A stretch of 64,000 nt of DNA. Source: Alternaria dauci (taxonomy: Eukaryota > Ascomycota > Dothideomycetes > Pleosporales > Pleosporaceae). This document shows positions 22,318 through 33,184 of this stretch, in pieces. The position numbers were made by a program, and so were the translations under genes. The notes beneath the pieces are model-generated. The model was not told where the DNA came from and did not search any database. It saw only the letters and a list, made by a program, of their open reading frames with translations. Numbering within the stretch: position 1 is the stretch's first letter; every line of letters starts with the position of its first letter. Location of the stretch: positions 4,402,001 through 4,466,000 of the forward strand of contig NC_091272.1 in the NCBI RefSeq assembly GCF_042100115.1, written 5' to 3'.

Positions 22318-22905
22318 CTAACCATCCAAATCCAAAACAGGAATCTCCTTCAACGCATCTCCATCACTCAACGGTTGCAGCATCGGCGTCTCAGGCAACG
22401 CTATGGCCGTGGATGCAATCAGATCCAACCTCAACTCTGGGATCATGGCTGCCAAATCGAGCACGGAGTATTCCAGAGGTCGCAAAACGAGTGTACGTGG
22501 TAAGAAAACGTTGCGTACTTCGAGATTGTTGCTTCTAGATCCCACGTCCATGCTCTTGATCTTTGGTGTTGATTTATAAACCACAGCTGACGCAGATGTG
22601 ATCGAAAGGGGTGAGACAGAGTCCATTGATGCTGATGATGTGGACCTCGAGCTTGTCGAGCTGGCAGAGTTCGATTTACAGTGAGCCACTACCGAGTATG
22701 CTGAATCGGTGTTGGTCGAGACCGTCGAGGAGGCCGAGGACGATGTTGTTGAGGTTGCACGTGAAGGGTGAGCGGCCGGGAACGGCATTGGTACTATATG
22801 CGTTTCCGATGGCAAGGTAGTGAGTTCAAACTCGTTGGGTATTTTTCTTGGCTGCCTTGGCCGTGTGGCTTTGAAGTGAGCTCGGACTAGGAGGGCAAGA
22901 GCCAT
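22318..22905 (-). CDS. Serine-rich protein of unknown function
   Basis: Single exon, 195 residues from the ATG at 22905 (MALALLVRAHF). The frame continues open upstream for 30 codons to a TTG; I did not use that part because no ATG occurs in it and it consists of a short repeat. The middle (about residues 45-100) is a Ser/Thr/Ala-rich stretch. The C-terminal third is better structured, with NVFLPRTLVLRPLEYSVLDL and a run of hydrophobic and acidic residues ending PVLDLDG. No signal peptide or membrane segment was seen. I do not recognise the family. Composition and length support a real gene, but the product is hypothetical. Confidence 0.55.
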   Translation of the reverse strand: MALALLVRAHFKATRPRQPRKIPNEFELTTLPSETHIVPMPFPAAHPSRATSTTSSSASSTVSTNTDSAYSVVAHCKSNSASSTSSRSTSSASMDSVSPLSITSASAVVYKSTPKIKSMDVGSRSNNLEVRNVFLPRTLVLRPLEYSVLDLAAMIPELRLDLIASTAIALPETPMLQPLSDGDALKEIPVLDLDG

Positions 22906-22938
22906 TGTAGTATCAGCTGAAGCAGCTTTGGGTGGTGG

Positions 22939-23060
22939 TTTGTGAAAGGTGTTGTGAAGAGCTGCGTGAAAGGTATTGTGAAAGCTTTGTGACAAGTGCC
23001 GTGCTGCGAAGAAGCTGTGTGAATTGTAACGTGAACTGTAATGTGAACTTTAATGTGAAG
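22939..23060 (-). repeat. Degenerate 12-nt repeat in the leader of the serine-rich gene
   Basis: Read on the minus strand, TTCACATTAAAG, TTCACATTACAG and TTCACGTTACAA follow each other without gap, then TTCACACAG. A second cluster of CTTTCACAAxxC copies lies nearer the gene. Spacing is 11-13 nt. Confidence 0.65.
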
Positions 23061-23417
23061 AGCTCGGTTTGAGATGAAGAAATGAACATGGCGACATTCG
23101 CTGATATACTATACCTCTATCATGGACCGTGGATGGAACTCAGTCATTCTTTGGTTGATCCATGCTCGGTGTAGAACACCAAAATTACTGGAGTTTGCCA
23201 GTCCAACAGAACTTGGTAACACGGCATTTCTGATCCGCGGTTGCGACCCAAGAAATTACTACTGTGCTCTCAAGTAAAAGCACAGTTCTTCAATACCCCC
23301 ATATTCTACATCCATATCGCATTGAATATAGCGAATGTGACTTTCAAAGTCTCAATATCTAGTCCGCAACCATGGTATTGTGCAAGCGAGACCCCAAGAA
23401 ATATCATCCCTATCAAA

Positions 23418-25079
23418 ATGCTAGACCGCCAGGAGGCGTATGATGAACTCATCCGCGGTACAAAAACACCAACAATCAGTGCGAGAACTTCGCGTGGGTC
23501 AAAGGCCTTAGCGAGTTTGCGCTTGCGAGAACGTTCGCATCAGACCAATCAAAACACTATTGATGACTTCGAAGAGGAACACTTGGATGAGAACTTTACT
23601 TGGGAAAGGGAGGGGGCAGCACTCTTGCCGAATCACTTTGACGAAGAACTTCCGGTGCAAGACACCGAGCTCGAAGATGTTCTAGCCAGACTTGATGAGC
23701 TATGTCGGGAAGAACATGGGTCATTTTTGGATGCTGACGAGGACTCGAGTTGGGACCGCTACCGAGAAATAACAGCGGAACTACACGCCGATGAGCTACG
23801 CGTGGATACCACAATCCTCGAGCGCATCAAGGCTGGAAACGGCCCACATGATAGAATATTCAAAGATCTGCTTGCCCCATTACGCTCGGAGCCACTAGCA
23901 CCAGAAGCTGAAGAGTCAGAAGCTGATATCTTGAGGGTACTGCTCGCTTGGAACAAGCGCATTGCTGACAGCTACAATGCCGATCTCGCGGATCGCCAGG
24001 CCTTTATCGCTGCTTTGGTGGAGAGAATAGAAGCTGTTGACAAGGTTATGGCGATTGTAAGTGACGACACGAATAGCAACCAAAATGACGAGACTGGCCA
24101 AAATGGCATTCTGGAACCTTCTCGACGGCGTCTACTGAGAGCCATCCACGCATATCGGCCGGAGACCAGAGACTTTAAGAATCAGAACCCGTTTGACATG
24201 CTTGTCATCATATTGGCCCACGTTAGACAACATGAATTTGAGGTTGCAAACAAAGACGATTGCGTGTACCTCATCTTCAAGGCATTGAATGGACAGGAAC
24301 AACTTAAGAACCGCTTTAATCGTGAGAAGCAGAGGCGTTCGTATCAAAGCCAAAAAGAGGAAGCGGAGCAAGATGACAATCAGGATGAAGTAAGGCGTTG
24401 CAGGACCAAATGGAGAGTTTCCAACAAAAGATTGGCAGAAAGAACACGGCAGAAGTTGATGACTAGAATCCAACACGCAAGGAACGGATTGAGAAAGGCC
24501 GGAATTGACGAGTTGTTGAAGTTAGCTGTGCTCCGATCAGCGCAGCCACGCGCTGAAAGGGAGGATGATCCAGACGGATATTCTCCGCCCTGGGAGGACA
24601 TCTTGGCCAAATGTACTCAGGCAGACGACTATAGTGCCCTGAGAGACAAGCTTGGAGAGCACTTTCTGAATTTGGAGGCCGTTCTGGAAGCAACTGCAGA
24701 TAAAGCTCGAGATATGAAGACGACTCACAATCTTGTTCTATCTTGGACGGTAAAGCTCGCTGGCGCTGACCTCAAAGATCGCGATGAAGTCGAGAGAGAA
24801 CGCATAATGACGGCACGACTGAGCGATCCGGTTACGGCGAGGATAATGGAGGAGACGCTGGAAGGTATGTTGAACACGCATCTAGTCGCGACGCAGATGC
24901 TCGTGCACTTGGAGCTGATGGAGGAATCGATGAGTGAATTGCTGGCGGCTGCGACAACGAAACACGACGACTTGACGGGATTGGCCTGCTCAATCAATCG
25001 TAATCAGGAGTTGAGTGCTACCAGCGGGACAGAAGGTGAAGATGTGTCTGCCGAGAGAAGCGAAGACGACGAGGACTGA
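23418..25079 (+). CDS. Unrecognised charged, helix-rich protein
   Basis: Single exon, 553 residues from the ATG at 23418 (MLDRQEAYDEL); upstream in the same frame there are only non-ATG starts. The protein is highly charged. Acidic, Glu/Asp-rich stretches near residues 45-120 are followed by a central Gln/Glu/Arg-rich region (around NRFNREKQRRSYQSQKEEAEQDD) likely to form a coiled coil. The C-terminus is very acidic (GEDVSAERSEDDED). There are no transmembrane segments and no signal peptide. I do not recognise a domain. It lies alone between the divergent serine-rich gene and the phosphate carrier. The long uninterrupted frame makes the gene itself likely. Confidence 0.75.
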   Translation: MLDRQEAYDELIRGTKTPTISARTSRGSKALASLRLRERSHQTNQNTIDDFEEEHLDENFTWEREGAALLPNHFDEELPVQDTELEDVLARLDELCREEHGSFLDADEDSSWDRYREITAELHADELRVDTTILERIKAGNGPHDRIFKDLLAPLRSEPLAPEAEESEADILRVLLAWNKRIADSYNADLADRQAFIAALVERIEAVDKVMAIVSDDTNSNQNDETGQNGILEPSRRRLLRAIHAYRPETRDFKNQNPFDMLVIILAHVRQHEFEVANKDDCVYLIFKALNGQEQLKNRFNREKQRRSYQSQKEEAEQDDNQDEVRRCRTKWRVSNKRLAERTRQKLMTRIQHARNGLRKAGIDELLKLAVLRSAQPRAEREDDPDGYSPPWEDILAKCTQADDYSALRDKLGEHFLNLEAVLEATADKARDMKTTHNLVLSWTVKLAGADLKDRDEVERERIMTARLSDPVTARIMEETLEGMLNTHLVATQMLVHLELMEESMSELLAAATTKHDDLTGLACSINRNQELSATSGTEGEDVSAERSEDDED

Positions 25080-25497
25080 TGGTGCGCCGGATATAAGGAT
25101 CTTAAATCCGGTTGTTGAGGGCTAGCGACATGTGATTCGGATGAATTTGAGAAAGCAACCTCCAGTCTTCGTACAGTATGGGCTCTTGAGCGCCAGCAGC
25201 CTCGCCTGGGTGATGTTAAAATAAAGCGCAATTTTGCGGCCCCCTCAAAAAGGAATATGGGCAAAGGAATTCGGGCGGCGGGATTGGCAGAAGCCGATGG
25301 GCACGCCCAAATCGCGGTGACGTGAATGGAGGATTTGCGGCAGGGCGGGTATCCGGATTACAGTCGGGAAAGAACGGGTCCAACGCCAAGCACAAAACTT
25401 CTCACCAACTATCGCGGGCTCGTAATCTCCGTCTGTCCAGCTTCACCCTCCAAACCTCTCCACTCCACTTGCTTCGCTTCTCATCCACACCAGCGAA
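25080..25497. promoter_or_regulatory. Upstream region of the phosphate carrier gene
   Basis: No coding signal. The final 100 bases are pyrimidine-rich (cttcaccctcc, ctctccactccac), typical of leaders of highly expressed fungal genes. Confidence 0.5.
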
Positions 25498-26714
25498 ATG
25501 GCCACCAACCCCCCTCCCACCGCCACCGGCTCCAGCAAGGTCGATGCCGCAAAGGCTAAGCTCGCGGCCGCTGACCCTACCGCGCCCACTGGCCTTGACC
25601 TGTACGCGCGATTCGCTTTCGCCGGTGCCGTCTGCTGCTCCGTCACCCACGGAGCCCTCACACCCGTCGATGTGTACGTTGTCCCGCGCTGCAATGCCAT
25701 TGAGAGGCGTCAATTGGCCGTATCGCACACGTTTTGCGACGGTTGACAGATGTCAAAAATGACGACAGAATGCCAAGCTAACATGTGCAACAGCGTCAAG
25801 ACCAGGATACAGCTCGACCCCGTCACATACAACACCGGTCTGATCGGTGGCTTCAAGAAGACCATTGCCAATGAGGGTGTGGGCGCCGTCTGGACCGGTT
25901 TCGGCCCTACCGCTGCCGGTTACTTCCTCCAGGGTGCCTTCAAGTTTGGAGGTTACGAGTTCTTCAAGCAGCAGTCCATCAACCTCGTCGGTTACGAGAC
26001 TGCCGCCAACAACCGCACCGCCGTCTACCTCGCCTCTGCTGCCGTTGCCGAGTTCTTCGCCGATGTCGCCCTCTGCCCTCTCGAGGCTACCCGTATCCGT
26101 CTCGTTGGTGACCCAACCTTTGCCAACGGCCTCGTTGGTGGATTCTCCAAGATCCTGAAGAACGAGGGTGTCGGCGCCTTCTACTCTGGTTTCGGACCTA
26201 TCCTGTTCAAGCAGTACGTGGCAATCTTGTCTGGATGAACACGCAGCACAGACTAACATGACATAGGGTTCCCTACACCATGGCCAAGTTTGCCGTCTTC
26301 GAGAAGGTCAACGAGGCCGTCTACTCCGTCGTCGACAAGAGCAAGACCTCCAACGGAATGCAGACTGTCTACAACTTGGGCTCTGGTATCATTGCCGGTT
26401 TCGCCGCCGCCATCATCTCCCAGCCAGCCGACACCATGCTCTCCAGGATTAACAAGACCAAGGGTCTTCCTGGAGAGGGAACCACCTCCCGTTTGATCAA
26501 GATCGCCAAGGAGCTTGGTCTCCGTGGTTCATTCGGTGGTATCGGTGCTCGTCTTTTCATGGTTGGTACCCTGACTGCTGGTCAGTTTGCCATCTACGGT
26601 GACATCAAGAAGGCACTTGGTACGTAACTCCTGCCCGCGAACTGCTTGTGAGGCATTTACTAACATCCAATTCCAGGTGCTACCGGTGGTGTCGAAATCG
26701 CCAAGACCAACTAA
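25498..26714 (+). CDS. MIR1: Mitochondrial phosphate carrier
   Basis: Exons 25498-25673, 25794-26213, 26267-26619 and 26677-26714 give 328 residues. It imports inorganic phosphate with a proton into the matrix for ATP synthesis. It is a mitochondrial carrier family (SLC25) protein with the three tandem repeats visible through their Px[DE]xx[KR] signatures. These are [13 protein letters not shown] (made by joining exons 1 and 2), [13 protein letters not shown] and [12 protein letters not shown]. Phosphate-carrier landmarks are [27 protein letters not shown] and [20 protein letters not shown], the latter spanning the second splice. The C-terminus [12 protein letters not shown] is on a 38-nt last exon. 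Third-codon choice is strongly biased to C, in line with high expression. Confidence 0.95.
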
Positions 26715-27664
26715 GCGCTGGTCTGGTGCGATGGGGAGAGAATGACGGAGGAGATGATACCAGGACAGCCAGGACAGCAGGTCTCTTGAGGTGGACTTGT
26801 CACATAAAAGTCTGTCTTTTCTTGCATAATGGCTGGCATGGGTTCGGTACGATATCACATTTCTTCTTCTGTGTGTTTTGCGTGTATCTGCAGTCATTCA
26901 AGTTAGATCTTGCTTCGCTTAGACGGCGATTTTATGTAACAGTACGATCGAGTAGGAAATATGCTGCAATAGACCCAACTCATAATGTCCAAGAACTGCA
27001 TTGCACATGTAAGATGAAATGTGGTTGGAAAGATGTTGGTGAACCGATGGGAATCGACGTCTTCTACATGATTCAGATCTCAACGTCGTGATTGCGATCT
27101 GGCCATCTGGAGCCAGGATCAATTGCGCACAACAAACAAGCGCTATCGCACCGACCCTGTCATGTACTAGCAACCAACAACTTCGCCCTGGATGTCGGTT
27201 CGACAACGCGAAGTTCAGGGGGGCCTGCCGCTCAATCAGAGCGCACTGCGCGATACATCTGATTGCTGGAACCAGAGCACCTCACGTCAGCTTCAATTTT
27301 CCATCGGCCATCCCGCGTCAACTCGCCGATTACCAGCTGCCAACTATGTCAGCCTTAGTCTCAGCCTCACAGCGCGCATAGTCTCCCAGATGCATGGACT
27401 CGCTATGTACAACGTCTTCATAAACCAGCGACGTTGCTTGGAGTCGAAGCCCAGCTGCCCCTCCCTCTCTCCCAGGCCACCCCAACTTGGTCGCTCGTGG
27501 TGCCAAACCGCATTGAGTATCGATTCCGAAAGCTACCCATGCCAGAGCTCTTACTCAGCTTCTCATCAGCGACCCACGAATTCCGCCCTCTGAGCGGACC
27601 AAAACTTGCTTCCACCGAGGCTTCTTGTCGCTCAATGCGAGGCGATTCTCGTTGTAGCTAGCCA
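26715..27664. other. Intergenic, no supported gene
   Basis: 3' region of the phosphate carrier, then the leader and promoter of the BTB gene. Short frames occur on both strands with no recognisable product. Confidence 0.5.
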
Positions 27665-30155
27665 ATGTCCGACCGTTCGGGCGCACCATCTCGCGATTTT
27701 GCATTTCAAACATCTGACCAAGCAAGTGGAGCATCGCAACAGCACCCGCAGCACTTCTACGGAGGCTACCACCATGCCGAGCACAACGCGAACGCGAACG
27801 CGGTCGAGCCCACGAGCCAGACGCATAGTCATGGCTTTCCCACCGGGTTTCCCGACTATGCTGTTAACACGCAACAGCACCAGGTGATGCCGGCGCACTT
27901 CAACGGCTTTGGCTTTAATTCATCGGCGCCTGCAGGCTGGGATGCGATTGACTTCTCAGACTTCACCAACCAGTACGAGCCGCAGGGTGAACTTGTCCAA
28001 GAATACCAAAGCCAAGTACATCCTACCAACGATTTCAGTATTCCACATCCTGTCGCCGCAGGAGAACCGGCGCATCAAGCGTTCCCCTTAAGCCAGAGCG
28101 CTACTACGACGCCGAATGCTGCGCAAAGCCAGAATCAATCGTCTCCTCCGCCTCCGCCTCCGCCAGCCCAGCCACAGCAGCCACAGAGACCAGCTGTTCA
28201 TGCAGGTATGAAAAGGAAGGTCAATTCTGAGCCTACTGCGGTTGGATCGCAAAGTGTTGGCGTCACAACGGAGCACCCACCGAAGCGCCAGAACGTGTCG
28301 CGGCAATCATCCGACGCCTCAGCAACCTCGCCAGTCCTACCAGCCCCGGCTGATGCGCGTACACCATCCACGGCGCGAACTGCAACCCATGCGCCCACGA
28401 CCGAAGCTCCACCCCAGCCAGCGTCACGAGAGAATACAGCGCCAGAGAGGCAGAAGGAGCAGAGCAAGGGCACGGGACCACAAGGAAGGGTCATCGATGT
28501 CTCTACACCGCGCAGGATAGCTGAGTCACCTGGCGGACTGGACATACTTCCTGCTGGCAAGGTGTTTCCCATACAGATAGGATCAGAGCTATTCAGGCTA
28601 TCGGGAGCCTCTATAGCGTCAGATGGTAAGCATGCGGTGAATGCATCAAGGGAGCCCAGTAACTGAGACTACTAGAGCACCCTCGCACTTTTCTCATTTC
28701 TTCAGCCAGCAACTGCATGACAATGGCGGTCGAGCTGGTGACGTGAGGACGCTGTACATCGATCGCGATCCCGATACCTTTCGCGACATTGCGCTACACC
28801 TTCAGGGCTACCACATTACGCCACGAGATGGCGAGCACTTTGTAAAGCTATATGCGGACGCGCAGTTCTACTCTCGTAAGCTCAGCAGTGCATAGCCACA
28901 TAATTCATTGCTGATGATAATAGTGCCGCGTCTCACCAAACAGCTGTTCAAGACCGACATCTTCGTGAATATCGGAGGAAAGCCTTTCCAGATACAACGC
29001 GATCTGTTCTCTGCTCCTGGAGACAGCCCCAATTACTTTTCGCTTGGCTTTGCACATTTCCTCTCGACGCCGTACGAGGCGTTCCCGGGACTGGACCGCG
29101 ATGCGCTGCTTCGACCGCCTCCTATCAAGCCTCCATCCGTGCCGAATAGGAACGGAGAGGTGTTTGGCGAGCTGATGCAACTACTGCAAGGCTACAACGT
29201 CGAGATACGAAGCGAGGCGCATCGCTCTCGTCTTCTGCGGGATGCGCGATACTTTCATCTCAAAGGATTGGAGCAAAAGCTCATACCTTACGAAATCTCG
29301 TATAACGTGCAACGCCAAGAGTCGGAGATCTTGATTCGTCTTGAAGATATTCGACAGTCTGGTATTTCGTTCCGTCCCGATGGAGGACTCAGCGACCCAG
29401 ACTCGGGGTCAATATCAGGAGCACAATCAGCAGGTGTCTCACCAGACCCTTTATCCATGAGTCACGTCGCGAGTCCCGCTCCATCAACAGCCAGCAGCAG
29501 TGCAATTTCTAGGCCGGGATATGTCTCTTATGCACGACCATACACGGATGACAATGCGAACGGCAACATCCTCGTCGTGGAAATCGCGTCATCCGAGTCA
29601 ACAACGCTCTACCTTCCAAGGGCGTCACCAACATGGCCTCCACTCAGAGCCGAACTCAGAGCAACATTTCATAACTCAACCCTCGCACGAGTGACCTCAC
29701 TGTTTTCTGTCATAGCTTCCAAGATGGGCTTGCCGGCTACACAGCCCCTCGGCCTGATGTACGTACAGTCTGGCGGTGGAGTCGCAGCGCAACCTGTTAG
29801 TCCCGCCAACTCGGGTGTCAGCGAACGGCGTGTCCGCGTACGACTTGATCAAGATTGTGCTATAGAAGTCGATGGATCACCAGCGGAGCTCTCCTGCGGA
29901 GATTCTGACCACATCGGCATCCGCCACAGGGGCAAGGCAGACGACTGGATATGGGGTGGTCGCCCTAACAGCGCCAACGAGGACGATGAGGAAGAGTGGA
30001 CGATCAAACGCGCGCACTGGCGCATCCGCGTCGAACCCGTGGAGAGCGATGTCGAAGGGAAGAGGATGCAAGTTGTGCTGTGCGCAGCAAAGATTGAGGT
30101 GTTCACAAACCAGCGGGTACGAAACTCATCGAGAGGCTTTTTGGGAAGTGGCTAG
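27665..30155 (+). CDS. Protein with two KCTD-like BTB segments
   Basis: Exons 27665-28625, 28678-28875 and 28924-30155 give 796 residues. The first acceptor is the second AG of ctagag, which is the one that keeps frame and rebuilds LSGASIASDAPSHFSHFF. About 300 residues of Pro/Gln/Ser-rich sequence come first, including a run of seven prolines and a KRK basic patch. Then come two consecutive BTB/potassium-channel-tetramerisation-like units. The first starts FPIQIGSELFRLSG and goes through TLYIDRDPDTFRDIALHLQGY. The second starts TDIFVNIGGKPFQIQRDLF and goes through NGEVFGELMQLLQGYNVEI and RDARYFHLKGLEQKLI. The last 300 residues lack a known domain. BTB units mediate oligomerisation and often Cullin-3 binding; which applies here is unknown. 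Confidence 0.85.
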
Positions 30156-30253
30156 GTAGATGGTCGTAGAGGGTCATAGGAGGGGGTAGTCGAAAAGCTT
30201 GCGCACCAACACTCAACTGACGAATATCATTGTACCACGCATCCAGTTCTTTC

Positions 30254-30372
30254 ACATACGACCATAGGATCTTGAGATCACGGCTTCCCGTTCGCTCAGC
30301 CCTAGTTAAGCAAGATACCGGCGGATTAGTAGTCAGGTGGGTGACCACTGGCGAATCCCCGCTGTTGTATGT
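30254..30372 (+). rRNA. 5S ribosomal RNA, dispersed copy with variant helix II
   Basis: 119 nt beginning ACATACGACCATAGG and ending GTTGTATGT, followed by a T5 tract as a Pol III terminator. The first nine bases pair with the last nine (helix I, one G-U). Internal hallmarks are CCCGTTCGCTCAGCC, TTAAGC, GGATTAGTAGTCAGGTGGG and GTGACCACTGGCGAATCCCCGC, which hold the A-box/C-box control regions. Helix II uses ATCTTG against CAAGAT, a perfect match whose sequence differs from the usual fungal one, so the copy is structurally intact. It lies singly between protein genes, as is common in filamentous ascomycetes. Confidence 0.9.
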
Positions 30373-30965
30373 TTTTGATTTTTGTTCCTACCTAACATGG
30401 ACCGAATGACCTTTTTGCTGATCTTAGCAGGATTCACGCTTTCGCGTACGAAGCATGGTATGGCTGACTAGTATCTCAGTCCTTACCTATGTGTTGTGAA
30501 CGGCTCACGCACGACACCACTGCAAGTCTGCACGAGCCGCTCCGTGACGCACTTGAGCAATAATTTTGGCCGAGAAGCATACGTAACACAGCCTGCTGCG
30601 AGTTTAATAATCGGGCATAGTTCGCGTGATCCAGATCGTGGTTGCGCACAGTCGTTGCAACCCGTCGACCCAACACCGCCACAAGAAACAACACGCGTTA
30701 ATGGGATGCACCCCACAAGAGTGGCCTCAAAGAGAGTCTTTGATACGCTGTTACATGGGCTAGGCTGGTGTGGCGCGTAAGCCTGAGGTCATGGCCAAGA
30801 CATACGGCTTGCTTACAATGTTTGCGTGATTTGTGGATCACAAATTAGGCTTCATCATGAGCATAGCACGTAACTCGCGTTGACAGACAGTTTATACACA
30901 AAAGATGAGCTCAGGTGGGTATACCCGACCGGAAGGCGCCGAGGAAACTGACAGCTCTTGGTTAC

Positions 30966-31409
30966 TCAACCACACCCTTTTGAACTGTGGGTCACATGGC
31001 GTATGGCTATTGGTGTAGGACTAGAGCTTTGGCCTTCTAGATGTTGACATGGAGTTTCGTCTTTGAAGGATCGATATTCCAAGCCGAAGTTCTTACAATG
31101 AGAGCATGGGCATCGGACCGAGCTTGCGGCCGGAGGAACGTCATGTATAACGCCATCTTCTAGGCTTGAATGAACGTGCACTCGCTCTATAGGACTAGAG
31201 GGAGTAATCCTTACGAGGTCAACGAGAAATGCATTCCATTGTGAAGACCCTATGAGTTTAGGTGACGAGAACTGAAGGTCTGCTGCTGCCAGTGTCGCTA
31301 TCAAATATTTCAAACAACGTGCTAGCAGTTTATCTAGGTATGGTTGATTGGCAACCAGGTTCATGAGTCCTTCCAACGACTCCATCATGCTCATAGGCCA
31401 AAGGGTCAT
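30966..31409 (-). CDS. Possible small protein, unrecognised
   Basis: A 147-codon frame from a genuine ATG. The first half looks like folded helical protein (MESLEGLMNLVANQPYLDKLLARCLKYL, then DLVRITPSSPIERVHV further on). The second half has a Cys cluster CPCSHCKNFG. There is no recognised domain and no obvious partner exon, so it may be a lone small gene, an exon or chance. Confidence 0.33.
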   Translation of the reverse strand: MTLWPMSMMESLEGLMNLVANQPYLDKLLARCLKYLIATLAAADLQFSSPKLIGSSQWNAFLVDLVRITPSSPIERVHVHSSLEDGVIHDVPPAASSVRCPCSHCKNFGLEYRSFKDETPCQHLEGQSSSPTPIAIRHVTHSSKGCG

Positions 31410-31787
31410 GAATGCAAGCTTCAGTCACTACATTTAAGCTCATCGAAGCCTTCAGCGCTTATTGATCCTCACTGTCCTGTAGGCGTCCATGGTCCAACCC
31501 ACCATCTCCACTCACACTCTTCGTCTGTTTCGCACATAACTGGGCCTACATGGTTGGCCTGATGGTGTCTCTGTCATGATTGTGGGCACGGGCACGTCTA
31601 ACGAGTCTGTAAAGTTGCCATGTTGAGCATCTTCTTCAGCGTCACATGAATGAGGACTCCTCGTGTTGATGGATCCATCATAAGCTGTGGCTTGGGTGGG
31701 GTGGGCGAATACAGCGACTTGAGAAGAGAGGAGCGTGAGCAGGCTTGGGGAGATTGGGTTTTGTTGCCGTCAACCTGTGTGTAAAAG

Positions 31788-31796
31788 CATATAAGG
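31788..31796 (+). promoter_or_regulatory. Probable TATA box of the cupin gene
   Basis: CATATAAGG lies about 95 bases before the start codon at 31888, a usual TATA position for fungal genes with a short leader. Confidence 0.45.
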
Positions 31797-31887
31797 CAGC
31801 TGAACTCCCCGCTTGAAACTTCTCACCACGCTCTTCATCTTCTCTAGCAAAGTACCAGTTCATCTACCCAGCCATCTATCAGCGACC

Positions 31888-32736
31888 ATGCACTCCCTTC
31901 TCATCAAGACCCTCCTGGTGACCCTCGCAACAGCGAACCCCGTCTCCATCACCAAACGCGAGATCAACCCAAACACAGTCAACGCCCTCACCGCTGCCCA
32001 ACTGACGACCCAACGCAACGCACTCCTTCTCGCCCAGTCCGAATCTGCCCGCGAAGCAATTCTCTTCCCCAACCCTCCCAACGCCAGCAACGACACCTTC
32101 CAGTTCCTCAACAACACTGTCCTCCCCCCGACCGCCGGTTCAATCTTCCTGTCCACCATCAACAACTTCCCTGCGCTTGGTTCCACCGGCCTAGCAGCAG
32201 CCGTGGGCTTCGTCAACGCATGTGGTCTCAACACACCACACTGGCACCCACGCGCCAATGAGTTCTTGACAGTAGTCCAAGGAACACTAGTCGGCGCCCT
32301 CCTTCTCGAAAACGACAGCGGATTCGGCAATGTCGTGGGTGGCGCCCCACCAGTCCGTGGTCCGTATCAGCAAATCGAGACCACTTTGTCCAACTACACG
32401 GGCATGCTTTTCCCCAAGGGCCTCATCCATTGGCAGTTCAACCCAGAGTGCGAGCCAGCTGTATTCGTTGCTGGCTTCGATGTCAACGACCCTGGACGTG
32501 TCGAAGCAGCTCGCGGTTTCTTTTCGGGAACCCCAGACGAGGTTCTCGAAGCGAGTGCGGGTTATAGTGAGTTTCTGACGCCGGAGCAGGTTGCTGGCTT
32601 GAGGCCCGAGCTTACCAGTGACTTTACGGCAATCGTGGAGAGTTGTGCGAAAAGGTGTGGGATTCCTTATCAGGCTGGTGGGGAGTCTTCTTCGAGCACT
32701 TCAAGCGCCTACCCATCTGCCACGAGTGGGTACTAG
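31888..32736 (+). CDS. Secreted germin / spherulin-like cupin
   Basis: Single exon, 282 residues. The signal peptide is about residues 1-16 (MHSLLIKTLLVTLATA) with a KR processing site shortly after. The start is the ATG at 31888; the frame extends upstream only to a TTG. One cupin barrel is clear. Motif 1 is GLNTPHWHPRANEFLTVVQG, with the two His, one Glu and conserved Gly that bind a metal in germins. Motif 2 is FPKGLIHWQFNPECEPAVFVAG with the fourth metal ligand His. Several N-glycosylation sites (NASN, NNT, NYT) are present. The C-terminus is Ser/Tyr-rich and not hydrophobic, so the protein is probably released rather than anchored. Relatives include stress-induced spherulins and oxalate-related germins; the enzymatic activity of this one is unknown. 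Confidence 0.88.
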   Translation: MHSLLIKTLLVTLATANPVSITKREINPNTVNALTAAQLTTQRNALLLAQSESAREAILFPNPPNASNDTFQFLNNTVLPPTAGSIFLSTINNFPALGSTGLAAAVGFVNACGLNTPHWHPRANEFLTVVQGTLVGALLLENDSGFGNVVGGAPPVRGPYQQIETTLSNYTGMLFPKGLIHWQFNPECEPAVFVAGFDVNDPGRVEAARGFFSGTPDEVLEASAGYSEFLTPEQVAGLRPELTSDFTAIVESCAKRCGIPYQAGGESSSSTSSAYPSATSGY

Positions 32737-33184
32737 GCTTTAAGGAATCGGTGCACCTGGTATAGGGTGAGAGATTAGATGTGGGCCAGATGCTGTAGAT
32801 GATTAGAATGATATGGTCGTTCGTTTTGGAGTGGGTGATAGAGTTTGGGTTTAGACTGCGCTTTCCTTTGTGTATAGACACTCGTTAGATAGACTTTAGA
32901 ATGATATTCGAATTAGACATGGTAGTATTGGTGACAATTCAGAATATGAGCTGTTTCTCAGAGTTGTACCTACAACGACGGTGTGACGTAGAATTACCAT
33001 TGATACCAGGATCACAGAAGATGGTGATGACCAGACATATGTGAAGGGGAGCATAGGAAAACTTCATCTCACATCGCTCGCGCTAGAGCAATAGGAAGAT
33101 GCGATGTGACGTTGGTGATGCAATGGTATTTCCACATGTACACGGCCTCGTTTGCTCCACTACTTCGTCCTCCGCTCAGCACGT
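32737..33184. other. Intergenic between converging genes
   Basis: 3' regions of the cupin gene and of the complex I subunit gene. No coding signal. Confidence 0.5.

Larger units (their letters stand above)
30373..31887. other. Intergenic; one weak candidate ORF and a TATA box
   Basis: Holds the doubtful minus-strand ORF at 30966-31409 and the promoter of the cupin gene. Nothing else is supported. Confidence 0.45.
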
